Shown one piece after another: positions 46,798 to 54,907 of a DNA stretch of 64,000 nucleotides. The DNA lies in contig JAHCHD010000001.1 of assembly GCA_026129915.1 (NCBI GenBank), forward strand, positions 49,540 through 113,539, in the 5' to 3' direction. The stretch's first letter is position 1; every line of letters starts with the position of its first letter. The stretch comes from Bryobacterales bacterium (GTDB lineage: Bacteria; Acidobacteriota; Terriglobia; Bryobacterales; Bryobacteraceae). Made by a program: the position numbers and the translations under genes. Below the pieces are notes generated by a model. The model had not been told where the DNA came from, ran no database searches, and saw only the letters and a program-made list of their open reading frames with translations.

Positions 46798-48393
46798 TTA
46801 CTTCCGCACGCGCCTCTGGTGCGTGGACGGGATCCTCAAGTCTTCCCGGTACTTTGCAACCGTGCGGCGCGTTACGTCCACGCCTTCGCCGCGTAACCGC
46901 TCCATAATATGTTCATCCGTCAGCGGCTTGCTGGGGTCTTCCTCATCAATGATCTTCTTCACCAGCCGCTTCACGGCAAACAACGAGGTGCTGTTTCCCC
47001 CCATGCCCTGCACAGCCTCTGTGAAGAAGAATCTCAGTTCAAAAGTGCCCTGAGGGGTATGGCAATACTTGTTTGAAACGGCTCGGCTGACGGTGGAGGG
47101 GTGTACCCCGATCTCCTCAGCGATTTCTTTGATCATCATTGGCTTCAGGTAGTCCGGACCCCGTTCCAGAAACTCACCTTGCCGTTCCACAACGCACTGG
47201 CATACGCGAAGGATGGTCTGCTTGCGCTGCTCAATGTTCTTGATTAGCTGCAGCGCAGACTGGTAGCGCTCCTTCACATAATTCCTGACTTCCTTATCGT
47301 TCTGCTCGTTTCGCTCAAGTAAGTGCCGGTAGCCACGGTTCAATCGTAGCTGGGGAATGCCGTCATCAGAAACTTGAATTACCCAATGGTCGCCGTCCTT
47401 CAAAATGAAGATCTCCGGCTCCACAGGCTGGGCTTGGTTGGTGGCGAACCGGGAACCGGGCATCGGGTCCAGTGTCCGCACAAGCGCCAGGGCTCGCTCC
47501 ACATCCTCAGGCTGTGCTTTCAGGAAACGGCAGAGTTCCTTTGCGTGCCTGCCATCGAGCAACTCGATATGATCCTCCACCATCCGCCACGCAAGGCTGT
47601 CCTCCTCAGCTCTGTCGGCAAGCTGCAACAACAAGCATTCCTTCAGGTCACGAGCCGCTACTCCAGAGGGGTCCAGCAATTGCACTACCCTCAATCCCTC
47701 TTCGGCCAGATGAAGCGGCATCTGCTCGCTCTCCGCCAGCTCCTCGAGAGTCATTCGCAAGTAGCCATTTTCATCGAGGTTGCCAATTACCGCCTCCGCG
47801 GCCGAACGGAGCTCGTCGTTTAAGACTTCAACACTTAGTTGTTGCTGCAGGTGGTCAGAGAGGTGCACCGGCGAAGAAAGAAAAGTCTCGAAAGTGGGGC
47901 TGTCCGGATCAGGCCGTTCCTGTCCGGCTGTACGGAAGCCAGGGTCCAGGTATTCATTGAAGAACTCGCCGAAATCAATCTCTTCGAAGGGGTCGGTTTC
48001 TTTCGCCGCTTCCCCTTCCGAAGCGCTGGCTGCCGCTGCTCCCTCGGGATAGCTTCCATCCGGGTAGGAGGATTCGGTTTCCACTGGCTCTTCCCTGCCC
48101 GCGGCAGCACCCTCGCCTTCACCATCCTGTTCACCGCGCAGTGCCTCGAGGACGCCCTGGTCCGCTGGGTCAGAGCTGCGTTCCTTTTCTAACAGCGACT
48201 GCAGTTCCTGCGCGGTTAGCTCGGCATCCTCTACCGCCAGCCCCTCTTCAAGGACTGGGTTCTCAGTGAGTTCCTGTTCGATCAGCTCGCGCAACTCCAG
48301 CCGGTTCAGTTGCAGAAGTGTCACCATCTGCACCAGGCTCGGGGTGAGTATCTGCTTCTGGGCGACCTTCAGCTGGAGACGCGGCGAAAGCAT
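46798..48393 (-). CDS. rpoN: RNA polymerase sigma-54 factor
   Basis: A 531-residue sigma-54. Region I: MLSPRLQLKVAQKQILTPSL and LTENPVLEEG, which contacts enhancer-binding activators. An acidic region II (DPFEEIDFGEFFNEYLDPG) follows. The core-binding region and HTH are in MIKEIAEEIGVHPSTVSRAV. The C-terminal RpoN box (TRRTVAKYREDLRIPST) reads the -24 element. Start 48393 gives the ordinary N-terminus; an in-frame codon at 48429 adds 12 residues. No activator gene lies in the window. Confidence 0.96.
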   Translation of the reverse strand: MLSPRLQLKVAQKQILTPSLVQMVTLLQLNRLELRELIEQELTENPVLEEGLAVEDAELTAQELQSLLEKERSSDPADQGVLEALRGEQDGEGEGAAAGREEPVETESSYPDGSYPEGAAAASASEGEAAKETDPFEEIDFGEFFNEYLDPGFRTAGQERPDPDSPTFETFLSSPVHLSDHLQQQLSVEVLNDELRSAAEAVIGNLDENGYLRMTLEELAESEQMPLHLAEEGLRVVQLLDPSGVAARDLKECLLLQLADRAEEDSLAWRMVEDHIELLDGRHAKELCRFLKAQPEDVERALALVRTLDPMPGSRFATNQAQPVEPEIFILKDGDHWVIQVSDDGIPQLRLNRGYRHLLERNEQNDKEVRNYVKERYQSALQLIKNIEQRKQTILRVCQCVVERQGEFLERGPDYLKPMMIKEIAEEIGVHPSTVSRAVSNKYCHTPQGTFELRFFFTEAVQGMGGNSTSLFAVKRLVKKIIDEEDPSKPLTDEHIMERLRGEGVDVTRRTVAKYREDLRIPSTHQRRVRK

Positions 48394-48488
48394 GCTATTT
48401 CTGCCCCAATCATACCATCGGATCGGCAATTATCATGCCAAACTGCATAGGTATCACCGCCCGCAAGCAAGGGGACAGGAAGGGCTGA

Positions 48489-49370
48489 TTATTGATTGCT
48501 GAGGATGCTGGTTTGCAGGATTTCTCGGGCATCCGGATACACGCCCCGAAAAATCGGGCATCGCAAGAGGTAGTACCGAAGGTTGGCGAGCACCGCATCC
48601 CGGTCGTCCAGGTCGTAGGTACTGGTGAGGTACTGCCAGCCCTGCTCCTGATCCCCGGAATAGAAGTACGCGAGTGCTACGCTCAGCACGGCTCCGGTGA
48701 ACCGCGTGCGCCACAGGCCATTTACAGGCTTTCCGTTGCGACGCTCCGTCTGCATCTTCTTCACCCGCTCCCGATCTTCGGCAACGTTCGCCCGCACGGT
48801 TTCGGCGAAGCGCCGGTTCCCCACCACATAGCGACCAGCCTGCGGATCATGCCGAAATATCACTGGAACCGTTGGCGACTCCTCGTGAGGCATGTTGAAG
48901 AAATTCTCGAAGCGGGTCAGTGTCGTAATCAGCTCGTAAACTCCATCCCCGTCCAGGTCTTCCGGCGATAAACCGTAGCCCACCGGGTACTGGCTACTGG
49001 AGTAGAGTACATCGATTCCTTCCCCCACCTGCAACACGTAGTTGTGCGTACAGCAGAACGCCTCGCCGGTATACTCTTCAATCAGAAGTTGCTTCGACCC
49101 ATCTCCCAATAACGAAAATGAACCAAGGAGCAGATCCGACTTCACCTTGGCTCCATTACCGCTCCGAAACAGAGATCTCTGGCCCTGGAGAATCTCCACG
49201 TGCCAGCGCGCAGTCTTCAGATCCTGAACCTTCCTCACTTCAAACCCACCCGCCGTCACGGAATCGTCAAGCGAGTACGCAAACCCCTTCCCTTGGCCGC
49301 TGGCCCAAGCCGATGCAGACATCAGCAGCGACACGAGCAGCAACACTTTGGCTAGAGTTTGAGGCATCAT
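48489..49370 (-). CDS. Secreted protein of unknown function
   Basis: A 293-residue protein with a clean Sec signal (LLLVSLLMSASAWASGQG). The mature part is soluble, with beta-type sequence at first and an FG-GAP-like calcium segment (SPEDLDGDGVYELITTLTRF). The last 70 residues contain helices (SVALAYFYSGDQEQGWQYLT) similar to a TPR pair. The CC of EAFCCTHNY may form a disulfide with the later cysteine. It does not fit a family I can name. Alone between rpoN and the next minus-strand gene. Confidence 0.75.
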   Translation of the reverse strand: MMPQTLAKVLLLVSLLMSASAWASGQGKGFAYSLDDSVTAGGFEVRKVQDLKTARWHVEILQGQRSLFRSGNGAKVKSDLLLGSFSLLGDGSKQLLIEEYTGEAFCCTHNYVLQVGEGIDVLYSSSQYPVGYGLSPEDLDGDGVYELITTLTRFENFFNMPHEESPTVPVIFRHDPQAGRYVVGNRRFAETVRANVAEDRERVKKMQTERRNGKPVNGLWRTRFTGAVLSVALAYFYSGDQEQGWQYLTSTYDLDDRDAVLANLRYYLLRCPIFRGVYPDAREILQTSILSNQ

Positions 49371-49495
49371 ATCGTTCCACCGGGTAAGACTGCGGCGGAA
49401 TCCCTTTGGTTGCGCGGATTTCCCTGAGGGTTCTCTCCATGGTAGCGCAGCAACCGCGACGAAATCTGACTGGCTGACCGCCAGCGAACCAGCGG

Positions 49496-50149
49496 CTACC
49501 TGGGAACCCCGTGCCCGTAAACCTCAATCCAGTCAAGGCGCGAGCACGCAGTGGTCCGCCCGCCGCGCATCAAGTCAGTGAATCCTACTGCGTCTACTCG
49601 GCGCAAATCCGGGCTCTTTGCGAGCGCCCGCTCCACCACGGTGTTGATGTCCAACCCATACCATCGCGTATCGGAAAGCACAAACTCGCGAATCCGCCAA
49701 TCCAGCGACGGCCCGTCAGCTTCCTCGCTTACCAGCCAATTCCCGTCGGCCAGACGCAAAACCATCCGCAACTGCCGCAGCCCCTGTTGTTTGGAGCGCC
49801 AGACGATCTTGCCCTGGCGGCTGAGGTCCACCATCTGCCCACGATGCCTCAACGCCACCGCCCAATTTCCCTCCGCCTCTCCGCTCCAAATGTAAAACGG
49901 GTCATCATACGGTTGGTCGTGGTTGCTTTTCTTGATACCCTCGCGTCCAGGACCATAGAGTTCCAATTGCAGGTCCTGATGCGTGACGTGTTCCTGCGTC
50001 ACGGGAAGTGCGGCTGGCGACTCTGCCCAATCCTCTCGGAAAAATAAGCTTGGTCGGTGTTCCTGAGCCTGTGCCTCGCGGGAACCGGTCGCCATCCCGG
50101 TGAAGGCAAGTGCCGCTGAGCCTGCCGAATAGATCCACTTTCTTCTGTT
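49496..50149 (-). CDS. Secreted protein of unknown function (lectin-like fold possible)
   Basis: A 217-residue exported protein; RRKWIYSAGSAALAFTGMA gives a Tat- or Sec-like signal. Mature segments such as SLFFREDWAESPAALPVTQEHV and DPFYIWSGEAEGNWAVALRH, then GQMVDLSRQGKIVWRSKQQG, suggest a concanavalin-like jelly roll, as in many acidobacterial and planctomycetal secreted proteins that accompany glycan degradation. No catalytic pair can be named. Start 50149 is chosen because it gives the signal peptide. Confidence 0.72.
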   Translation of the reverse strand, partial: NRRKWIYSAGSAALAFTGMATGSREAQAQEHRPSLFFREDWAESPAALPVTQEHVTHQDLQLELYGPGREGIKKSNHDQPYDDPFYIWSGEAEGNWAVALRHRGQMVDLSRQGKIVWRSKQQGLRQLRMVLRLADGNWLVSEEADGPSLDWRIREFVLSDTRWYGLDINTVVERALAKSPDLRRVDAVGFTDLMRGGRTTACSRLDWIEVYGHGVPR

Positions 50150-50571
50150 CATTTGCGGTTTCCAAGCCGATTGTATCTGAAGCTTGCCGATCGCCGCTTG
50201 GTTCACCGTTCTCTCGCTTGGCTATCATCAACGTCGAGTTCCATGGTGGCTGATCCAGCTGAGCTTCCAACGCACTCAATTCCACGCAGAAGCCTTCCAA
50301 CCGAGAGTAAACAAAGGGCATCAGACTCACTCTGGGACTCGAAACCCACACTCAGCTACGTCCTAACAAACTAGTTACACTTAGGCGAAGAGGAATCATC
50401 AGAGGGGACATTTTATATCCTGCCGTATATGATGTTAACCAAACCTCCCGCGTATCCCGTGGTTTCTAGCCGTAATCCTAAAAGTTCAGTGCTACATTCA
50501 AAGTTCAGCGGGTCCCTCCTTCAGGAAACGCGCTGTACGCCCACGGGCACACCGGTTCTCGGATATTGCTG
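50150..50571. other. Intergenic region, no gene seen
   Basis: About 420 bases between divergent genes. The middle (50380-50500) is richer in A+T and includes TATATC and TATATG stretches that may be promoters for either side. No reading frame longer than 75 codons looks coding. Confidence 0.5.
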
Positions 50572-50796
50572 ATGACTCCTGCTCACGTAGGTCCTGCGCC
50601 ACTAGTAACGAAAAGGCAACGCCGCAAGATCTCCGTGTCATATCCGGCAGCGGTGCGTTGTCCCTACTGCGCCAGCTCCAGCGTCCGACGGTTACACCGC
50701 AATTGGATGGAGCGCGTTCTCACTAAGGTCACCGGTAGTTATCCCCATATCTGCAAGGAATGCACCTGTAAGTTCTCCGCGATGATCGTTGACTAG
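50572..50796 (+). CDS. Small zinc-ribbon protein
   Basis: A 74-residue protein with a CPYC...CKEC pair of knuckles 35 residues apart (VRCPYCASSSVRR and HICKECTCKF), which should bind one zinc, and a basic N-terminal segment (TKRQRRKISV). Function could be nucleic-acid or protein binding. The ATG at 50572 lacks a strong ribosome-binding site. It is followed after 96 bases by the adenylate-cyclase-like gene on the same strand and could be cotranscribed with it. Confidence 0.55.
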   Translation: MTPAHVGPAPLVTKRQRRKISVSYPAAVRCPYCASSSVRRLHRNWMERVLTKVTGSYPHICKECTCKFSAMIVD

Positions 50797-50892
50797 CTTC
50801 CCGCGTCCCCAGCCCCCATCCCTGAGCCAATCCTGTGGCAGTTTCCGCTCGTTCTCATGAATGTGCTTCCCCAGCCCCATGCGAGGTGACGG

Positions 50893-51729
50893 ATGAGCGT
50901 CGCTGCCCTCCAGCACTACATGCGTGACATAGACATTGAGGCGTTCCGCTCTGCGGCCGCCTTTTACAACGTCTTTCTTCTGCTTCGCCGCACCAACGTC
51001 GAGTCTAAGCCTTATATCGGCGTCTTCGGGTATAGCCCGAAGCGCCTGGACTGCAAGGCCAAGACGGCGGACTGCAATGTTTTCGTCCCCGGAATCGGCG
51101 AGCGGCAGACCGCCGGGCTGGTCGTAAACCCCACCTTGCCCGGCTTTCAGAACGCGTTCCAGACCTCGGCCAAAGCCATATCTGCCCAAGAGACTTGGAG
51201 GCAGTTCTCGCCACTTTGCTACTTCCCGGAACTGGGGCGTGCGCTCACTTATATCCCGGGCGGAAGGTTTTACACCGTTCAGATGGACCCAGCCCACAAA
51301 CACTACGGCTGTGTTCAGTTTGCATCCAACAGCCTCATCAGTGCGGCGAAATACGTGCATGGCGATTACGACCTGTATGCCATCGTGCCAGCAGAACCGG
51401 CACCCGGTAGCGTACCGAAGGGCAGCGCCGTCGCCATTCGTGTCACTGAAACTCGTCACGGACAGCCGCACGCGCGCGGACGGGAATTCTTCGATGTCCA
51501 GCACTATCTAAACCGGAAGATGGGTGTTGCCATGGTCCTCCATGGCGACCAGGAAAAGTACGCTGCGCACACCGATGAACCTGTCGATGTGTTCTGGCCC
51601 GACAACCGCGAACCCACCGTGCTGAACACGAAGGCCGAGATCGAGCAGTTTTATACCACCCACTTTCAGGGACGGGAGCCGTTTCACAAGGGCATCAAGG
51701 GGCCCCATGGCACATACGTCACAAGGTAG
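50893..51729 (+). CDS. Protein resembling class II (edema factor/CyaA/ExoY) adenylate cyclases
   Basis: A 278-residue protein with no signal peptide or TM. Its motifs line up in order with the catalytic core of class II cyclases: K50-RLDCKA-K57 followed by TAD, matching the KG[FL]xVxxKSS[DN] element with the same lysine spacing of seven; HGDYDLYAIVP with D158 and D160, the metal-binding DxD of TADYDLF; and VLHGDQE with H217 in the place of the catalytic histidine of NHGTEQ. The asparagine normally six residues after that histidine is replaced by Y223. The distance from DxD to His is shorter than in known toxins. Calmodulin or actin activation segments are not visible. The ribosome-binding site GAGGTG is well placed. 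Assignment is by eye. Confidence 0.55.
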   Translation: MSVAALQHYMRDIDIEAFRSAAAFYNVFLLLRRTNVESKPYIGVFGYSPKRLDCKAKTADCNVFVPGIGERQTAGLVVNPTLPGFQNAFQTSAKAISAQETWRQFSPLCYFPELGRALTYIPGGRFYTVQMDPAHKHYGCVQFASNSLISAAKYVHGDYDLYAIVPAEPAPGSVPKGSAVAIRVTETRHGQPHARGREFFDVQHYLNRKMGVAMVLHGDQEKYAAHTDEPVDVFWPDNREPTVLNTKAEIEQFYTTHFQGREPFHKGIKGPHGTYVTR

Positions 51730-51758
51730 AGGGGGCGCCATGCTGCCGAGGTCGCGGG

Positions 51759-52658
51759 TTACGGCTGCGTCGCCACAGGCAATTCCGCGTCCCGGCTCCA
51801 GGCTTGAAACGAGCCATCGAAAAGCTTTACCTCCAGCCCAAGCAATCGAGCGGCGAAATACGGTACGGTGGCCTGTTGCCCGATGTGGCAATAAGTGACA
51901 ACCAGCTTTGGATCTGTGCCATTTCTGTGCAGCAGCGGACGCAAAGCAGACGGTGATTTCCATCGGCCATCCGCATCGAAAAACGAGGGATAGGGCACAC
52001 TCACTGCTCCAGGAATATGCCCCGCCCGCGTCATTGTGCCTGGGTCCGCACCGGAATAGTATTGTGGCAGTCGTGCGTCCAGCAGTAAGTGCGAGGCACT
52101 CTCTGGCTGATTGCGTAGCCAAGAGACCTCCACCACCGCATCCGGACTGGGTCTCACTTCGAGGGTCTCCGCTGTTGGGGCAGGTATGCTTGTGCTCAGC
52201 GGGCGTCCTTCCCGCTTCCACAATGCCAGCCCGCCATCGAGCAGCGTCGCGTGCTTACCCAGGCCGAGGTAGTCGAATGTAAACCAGACCCGGGTTGCCG
52301 ATTGCACCGATTCTGTTCCGTGGTAGATCACCACCCGATGCTGGTTCGAGATCCCGCGTTCCCCCAGCGTCTTTGCCAGTACCTCAGGCGGCGGCAGTTC
52401 CAACCGCAGTCCCGTTTCTCCGGTGACGGAGACGTCCGCGAGCTGAAGCAGTTGAGCTCCCGGCACGTGACCCGCGGCATAATCGGCTTCGCCGCCTACA
52501 TGCAAGATCACCAAAGATGGCGCATCCAACCGGCCCTGCAGCCAGTCGGCGCTCACGATCATCCCTGGCAACTCCAGCGGAGGGATTGCTTGCGCTAGCG
52601 CACCGATGCTCATTAGAATCACTCCCAGCAACGAAACGAACTCACGGCGGAAACCCAT
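51759..52658 (-). CDS. Exported double-rhodanese sulfurtransferase
   Basis: A 299-residue protein with a signal peptide (LLGVILMSIGALAQA) and two rhodanese domains. The first has the inactive-type site position (VVIYHGTESVQSATRVWF); the second carries the catalytic cysteine in LVVTYCHIGQQATVPYFAAR. Each contains the usual GHxPGAxxx motif (AGHVPGAQLL and AGHIPGAVSV). It is a thiosulfate or 3-mercaptopyruvate sulfurtransferase of SseA form, acting outside the cytoplasm. Start 52658 fits the signal. Confidence 0.92.
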   Translation of the reverse strand: MGFRREFVSLLGVILMSIGALAQAIPPLELPGMIVSADWLQGRLDAPSLVILHVGGEADYAAGHVPGAQLLQLADVSVTGETGLRLELPPPEVLAKTLGERGISNQHRVVIYHGTESVQSATRVWFTFDYLGLGKHATLLDGGLALWKREGRPLSTSIPAPTAETLEVRPSPDAVVEVSWLRNQPESASHLLLDARLPQYYSGADPGTMTRAGHIPGAVSVPYPSFFDADGRWKSPSALRPLLHRNGTDPKLVVTYCHIGQQATVPYFAARLLGLEVKLFDGSFQAWSRDAELPVATQP

Positions 52659-52715
52659 GTCTCCGTTGTAGCGCAAACAGGAGTGGCGCAGCATTACAAA
52701 TGACGGCGAGGCCAG

Positions 52716-53558
52716 CTATCCCAGTCTCGACTTCAGAAAGCGCACTCCTTCCGCGGCAATCGCCTCCGCCGATGGCGCCACATCCCTCCACAGGCAGGCC
52801 GCAGCGGCGATCTCCGGAATCCGCGAACCGAAGCTCTCAATCACCAGCCATCCGTCGTAGCCTACTTCCTGCAGAGCGGGAAGCACCGTATCCCAATGTA
52901 CCTGCCCCGTTCCCGGTATGCCCCGGTCGCTCTCGCAGGTATGCACGTGGTGCAGGCGCGGGGCAATGCTTCTGATTGCCGCGGCTGAATCCTTCTCCTC
53001 GATATTCGCGTGGAACGTATCGAATAGGATTCCCAGCCGCGGGTGCCCCGCCTCCTCGCATAGCCGCAAGACGTCCGCTGAGAGATTCGTGAAATAGGTT
53101 TCAAACCGGTTCAATGGTTCATGCGCCAACTGGATATCGCAGGCATCCAAAGTTTTCCCCAACGCCTGGAAACCTTCCACCGCATACTTCCACTCGTCCT
53201 GGGTGGGGCGCTGCCCTGTGAGCTTTCCCACCGGTCCGCAGAAGGGGCCCAAAAATACCTTCGCGCCAAGCTCCGCCGCCGTACGGATGCCTTGCAGTAG
53301 AAAATCCCTGGCCGCCTGCCGCAGGCCAGCATCGGGCGAGATCAGGCTTACTTCTCCGGTTAGTGCCGAGCAAAACGTACACTCGAGCCCTTCGCGCTCC
53401 AGTGCCGTCCGGATCCTCGCCGCCGGGAAACCGTCAAAGGAGAAACGCGCAATCTCCACACCGTCAAAGCCCCATTCGCGAAACTTTGGCAACAGGTGGA
53501 TGTGCTCTTCGCCGAACGCGGCGGTCCACAACAGGGTATTGATTCCGAACTTCATCAC
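52716..53558 (-). CDS. Sugar phosphate isomerase/epimerase (AP-endonuclease-2 TIM barrel; ketose 3-epimerase type)
   Basis: A 280-residue TIM-barrel enzyme. Metal-site residues appear as LAHEPLNRFETYF (Glu), LGILFDTFHANIEE (Asp, His), LHHVHTCESDRG (His) and WLVIESFG (Glu), the set found in D-tagatose/D-psicose 3-epimerases. No signal peptide is present. Its start overlaps the upstream VCBS gene's stop by four bases, so the two are coexpressed, a common pairing in acidobacterial sugar-use loci. Exact substrate unknown. Confidence 0.9.
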   Translation of the reverse strand: MMKFGINTLLWTAAFGEEHIHLLPKFREWGFDGVEIARFSFDGFPAARIRTALEREGLECTFCSALTGEVSLISPDAGLRQAARDFLLQGIRTAAELGAKVFLGPFCGPVGKLTGQRPTQDEWKYAVEGFQALGKTLDACDIQLAHEPLNRFETYFTNLSADVLRLCEEAGHPRLGILFDTFHANIEEKDSAAAIRSIAPRLHHVHTCESDRGIPGTGQVHWDTVLPALQEVGYDGWLVIESFGSRIPEIAAAACLWRDVAPSAEAIAAEGVRFLKSRLG

Positions 53559-54694
53559 TTCTTGCCTTTGCTTAAGTTCTCGAGAAGAAACAGGCCGCCC
53601 TTGCCAGGCGCCACGATGTCCAGGTCGCCGTCGCCATCCACGTCGCCCACCGGCATCTGCATGCCACCGCCAACAAGCCCGCCATAGCTAAGGATATGCC
53701 GCACCCACGCGATCCCTTTGCCATCTGGCGTGGGAACACTCTCGTACCAGAAAAGCCCGTTGGGATCTTGCGCGCCGGGGTCGTGGTCGTGCGCCAGGAA
53801 GCGCTTGCCCGTTACGATATCCAGCTTTCCGTCACCGTTAAGGTCCACGAGCGTAACCGGATGAACTTGGCTCCAGGCGCGGTCAATCTCCCTCTTCTGC
53901 CACTTGCCGGCGCCTTGGTTTTCCAGCCAAAACAGTCCATAGTCATGCGCGTTGCCAAAGATCACATCCGGCTTCCCATCGCCGTTCACATCATGCACGT
54001 GCATAAAGCTCAGGTGTTCTTTGAACTCCCACTCGGCTCTCTCTTGCCAGTTGCTGGAACGCGGATCCGCAGGCGCTTCCAGCCACCCCTGCGCATGCAG
54101 AATGTCCATCCGGCCATCCCCGTTCACGTCGCCCGCGCCAATGCCATGCCCGAAATTCTTGGCGCTCACAACGTGTTCCGCCCACTTGCCGCTTTTGTAC
54201 TCATACCAGGCGGTGGGGCTGGTCTTGCCACCAAACTGTGGCAACACTTCTCTCGCAACCCCATCGTTGTCCATGTCCACCAGGAAACAGAACTCTGTGT
54301 TGTAGCCCTGCACAATGGGAGATTCCGTCCACATTGCACCCGTCTTGCCAGGATTCTTGTACCAGGACATCTTCTTCGAGAACCACGTGCAGGTGATGAT
54401 GTCCACCCTGCCGTCGCCGTCCACATCCATGGGCAGGTCACTGAAAGCATCCACGTAGTTGTTCTGGAAATGGACCTCGCGGAACCGGTGCTGCTTCCAT
54501 GTGGGTCCCTCGTACCAGTATTCACCGCTGACGATATCCGGCTTGCCATCGCCATTAATATCCGTGATCGCCGCGGTCTCGCTAGCGCCGATATCCAGTG
54601 TATGGATGCGGAAGGGAATGTCGGGAGGCCTTGAGGCCGTGTAGGCGCATAGCGCCGCCAGTAATCCAACCATCAGAGCAGATGCACGTCGCAT
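53555..54694 (-). CDS. Secreted VCBS/FG-GAP repeat protein
   Basis: A 379-residue exported protein: signal ALMVGLLAALCAYTASRP, then at least six FG-GAP-like calcium loops of the type D-x-[DN]GDGxxDI (TDINGDGKPDIVSG, MDVDGDGRVDIIT, GDVNGDGRMDILHA, HDVNGDGKPDVIFG, VDLNGDGKLDIVTG, GDVDGDGDLDIVAP) forming a beta-propeller. These scaffolds bind sugars or proteins extracellularly. Start 54694 keeps the signal; a farther in-frame codon at 54808 would add 38 charged residues. Translationally coupled to the epimerase. Confidence 0.88.
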   Translation of the reverse strand: MRRASALMVGLLAALCAYTASRPPDIPFRIHTLDIGASETAAITDINGDGKPDIVSGEYWYEGPTWKQHRFREVHFQNNYVDAFSDLPMDVDGDGRVDIITCTWFSKKMSWYKNPGKTGAMWTESPIVQGYNTEFCFLVDMDNDGVAREVLPQFGGKTSPTAWYEYKSGKWAEHVVSAKNFGHGIGAGDVNGDGRMDILHAQGWLEAPADPRSSNWQERAEWEFKEHLSFMHVHDVNGDGKPDVIFGNAHDYGLFWLENQGAGKWQKREIDRAWSQVHPVTLVDLNGDGKLDIVTGKRFLAHDHDPGAQDPNGLFWYESVPTPDGKGIAWVRHILSYGGLVGGGMQMPVGDVDGDGDLDIVAPGKGGLFLLENLSKGKK

Positions 54695-54907
54695 GCGCAC
54701 ATCATATCGCCCTCGCATCTGCCACGTACGGGATTCCGCCTCAAACTCCAAGTCCCCCCATTTGCGGACGCTTGCCTCCCGAATGCGGCAGGAATATAAT
54801 TCCTCCACGCCACTGCCGAATGATTGGCAGACGGCTAGACGCCGCCGCTGGCTGATTCCGTCGCAAGGCTACCATTGTCAGCGTCGGCAAACGATCCGGG
54901 GGTTACT

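Noticed and set aside
50893..51729. Alternative that the cyclase-like protein is a nucleotidyltransferase of another fold
   Set aside because: The DYD site alone would fit several families, but the lysine pair with spacing seven before it and the HG-type histidine after it, in this order, fit class II cyclases better. Kept at moderate confidence only.
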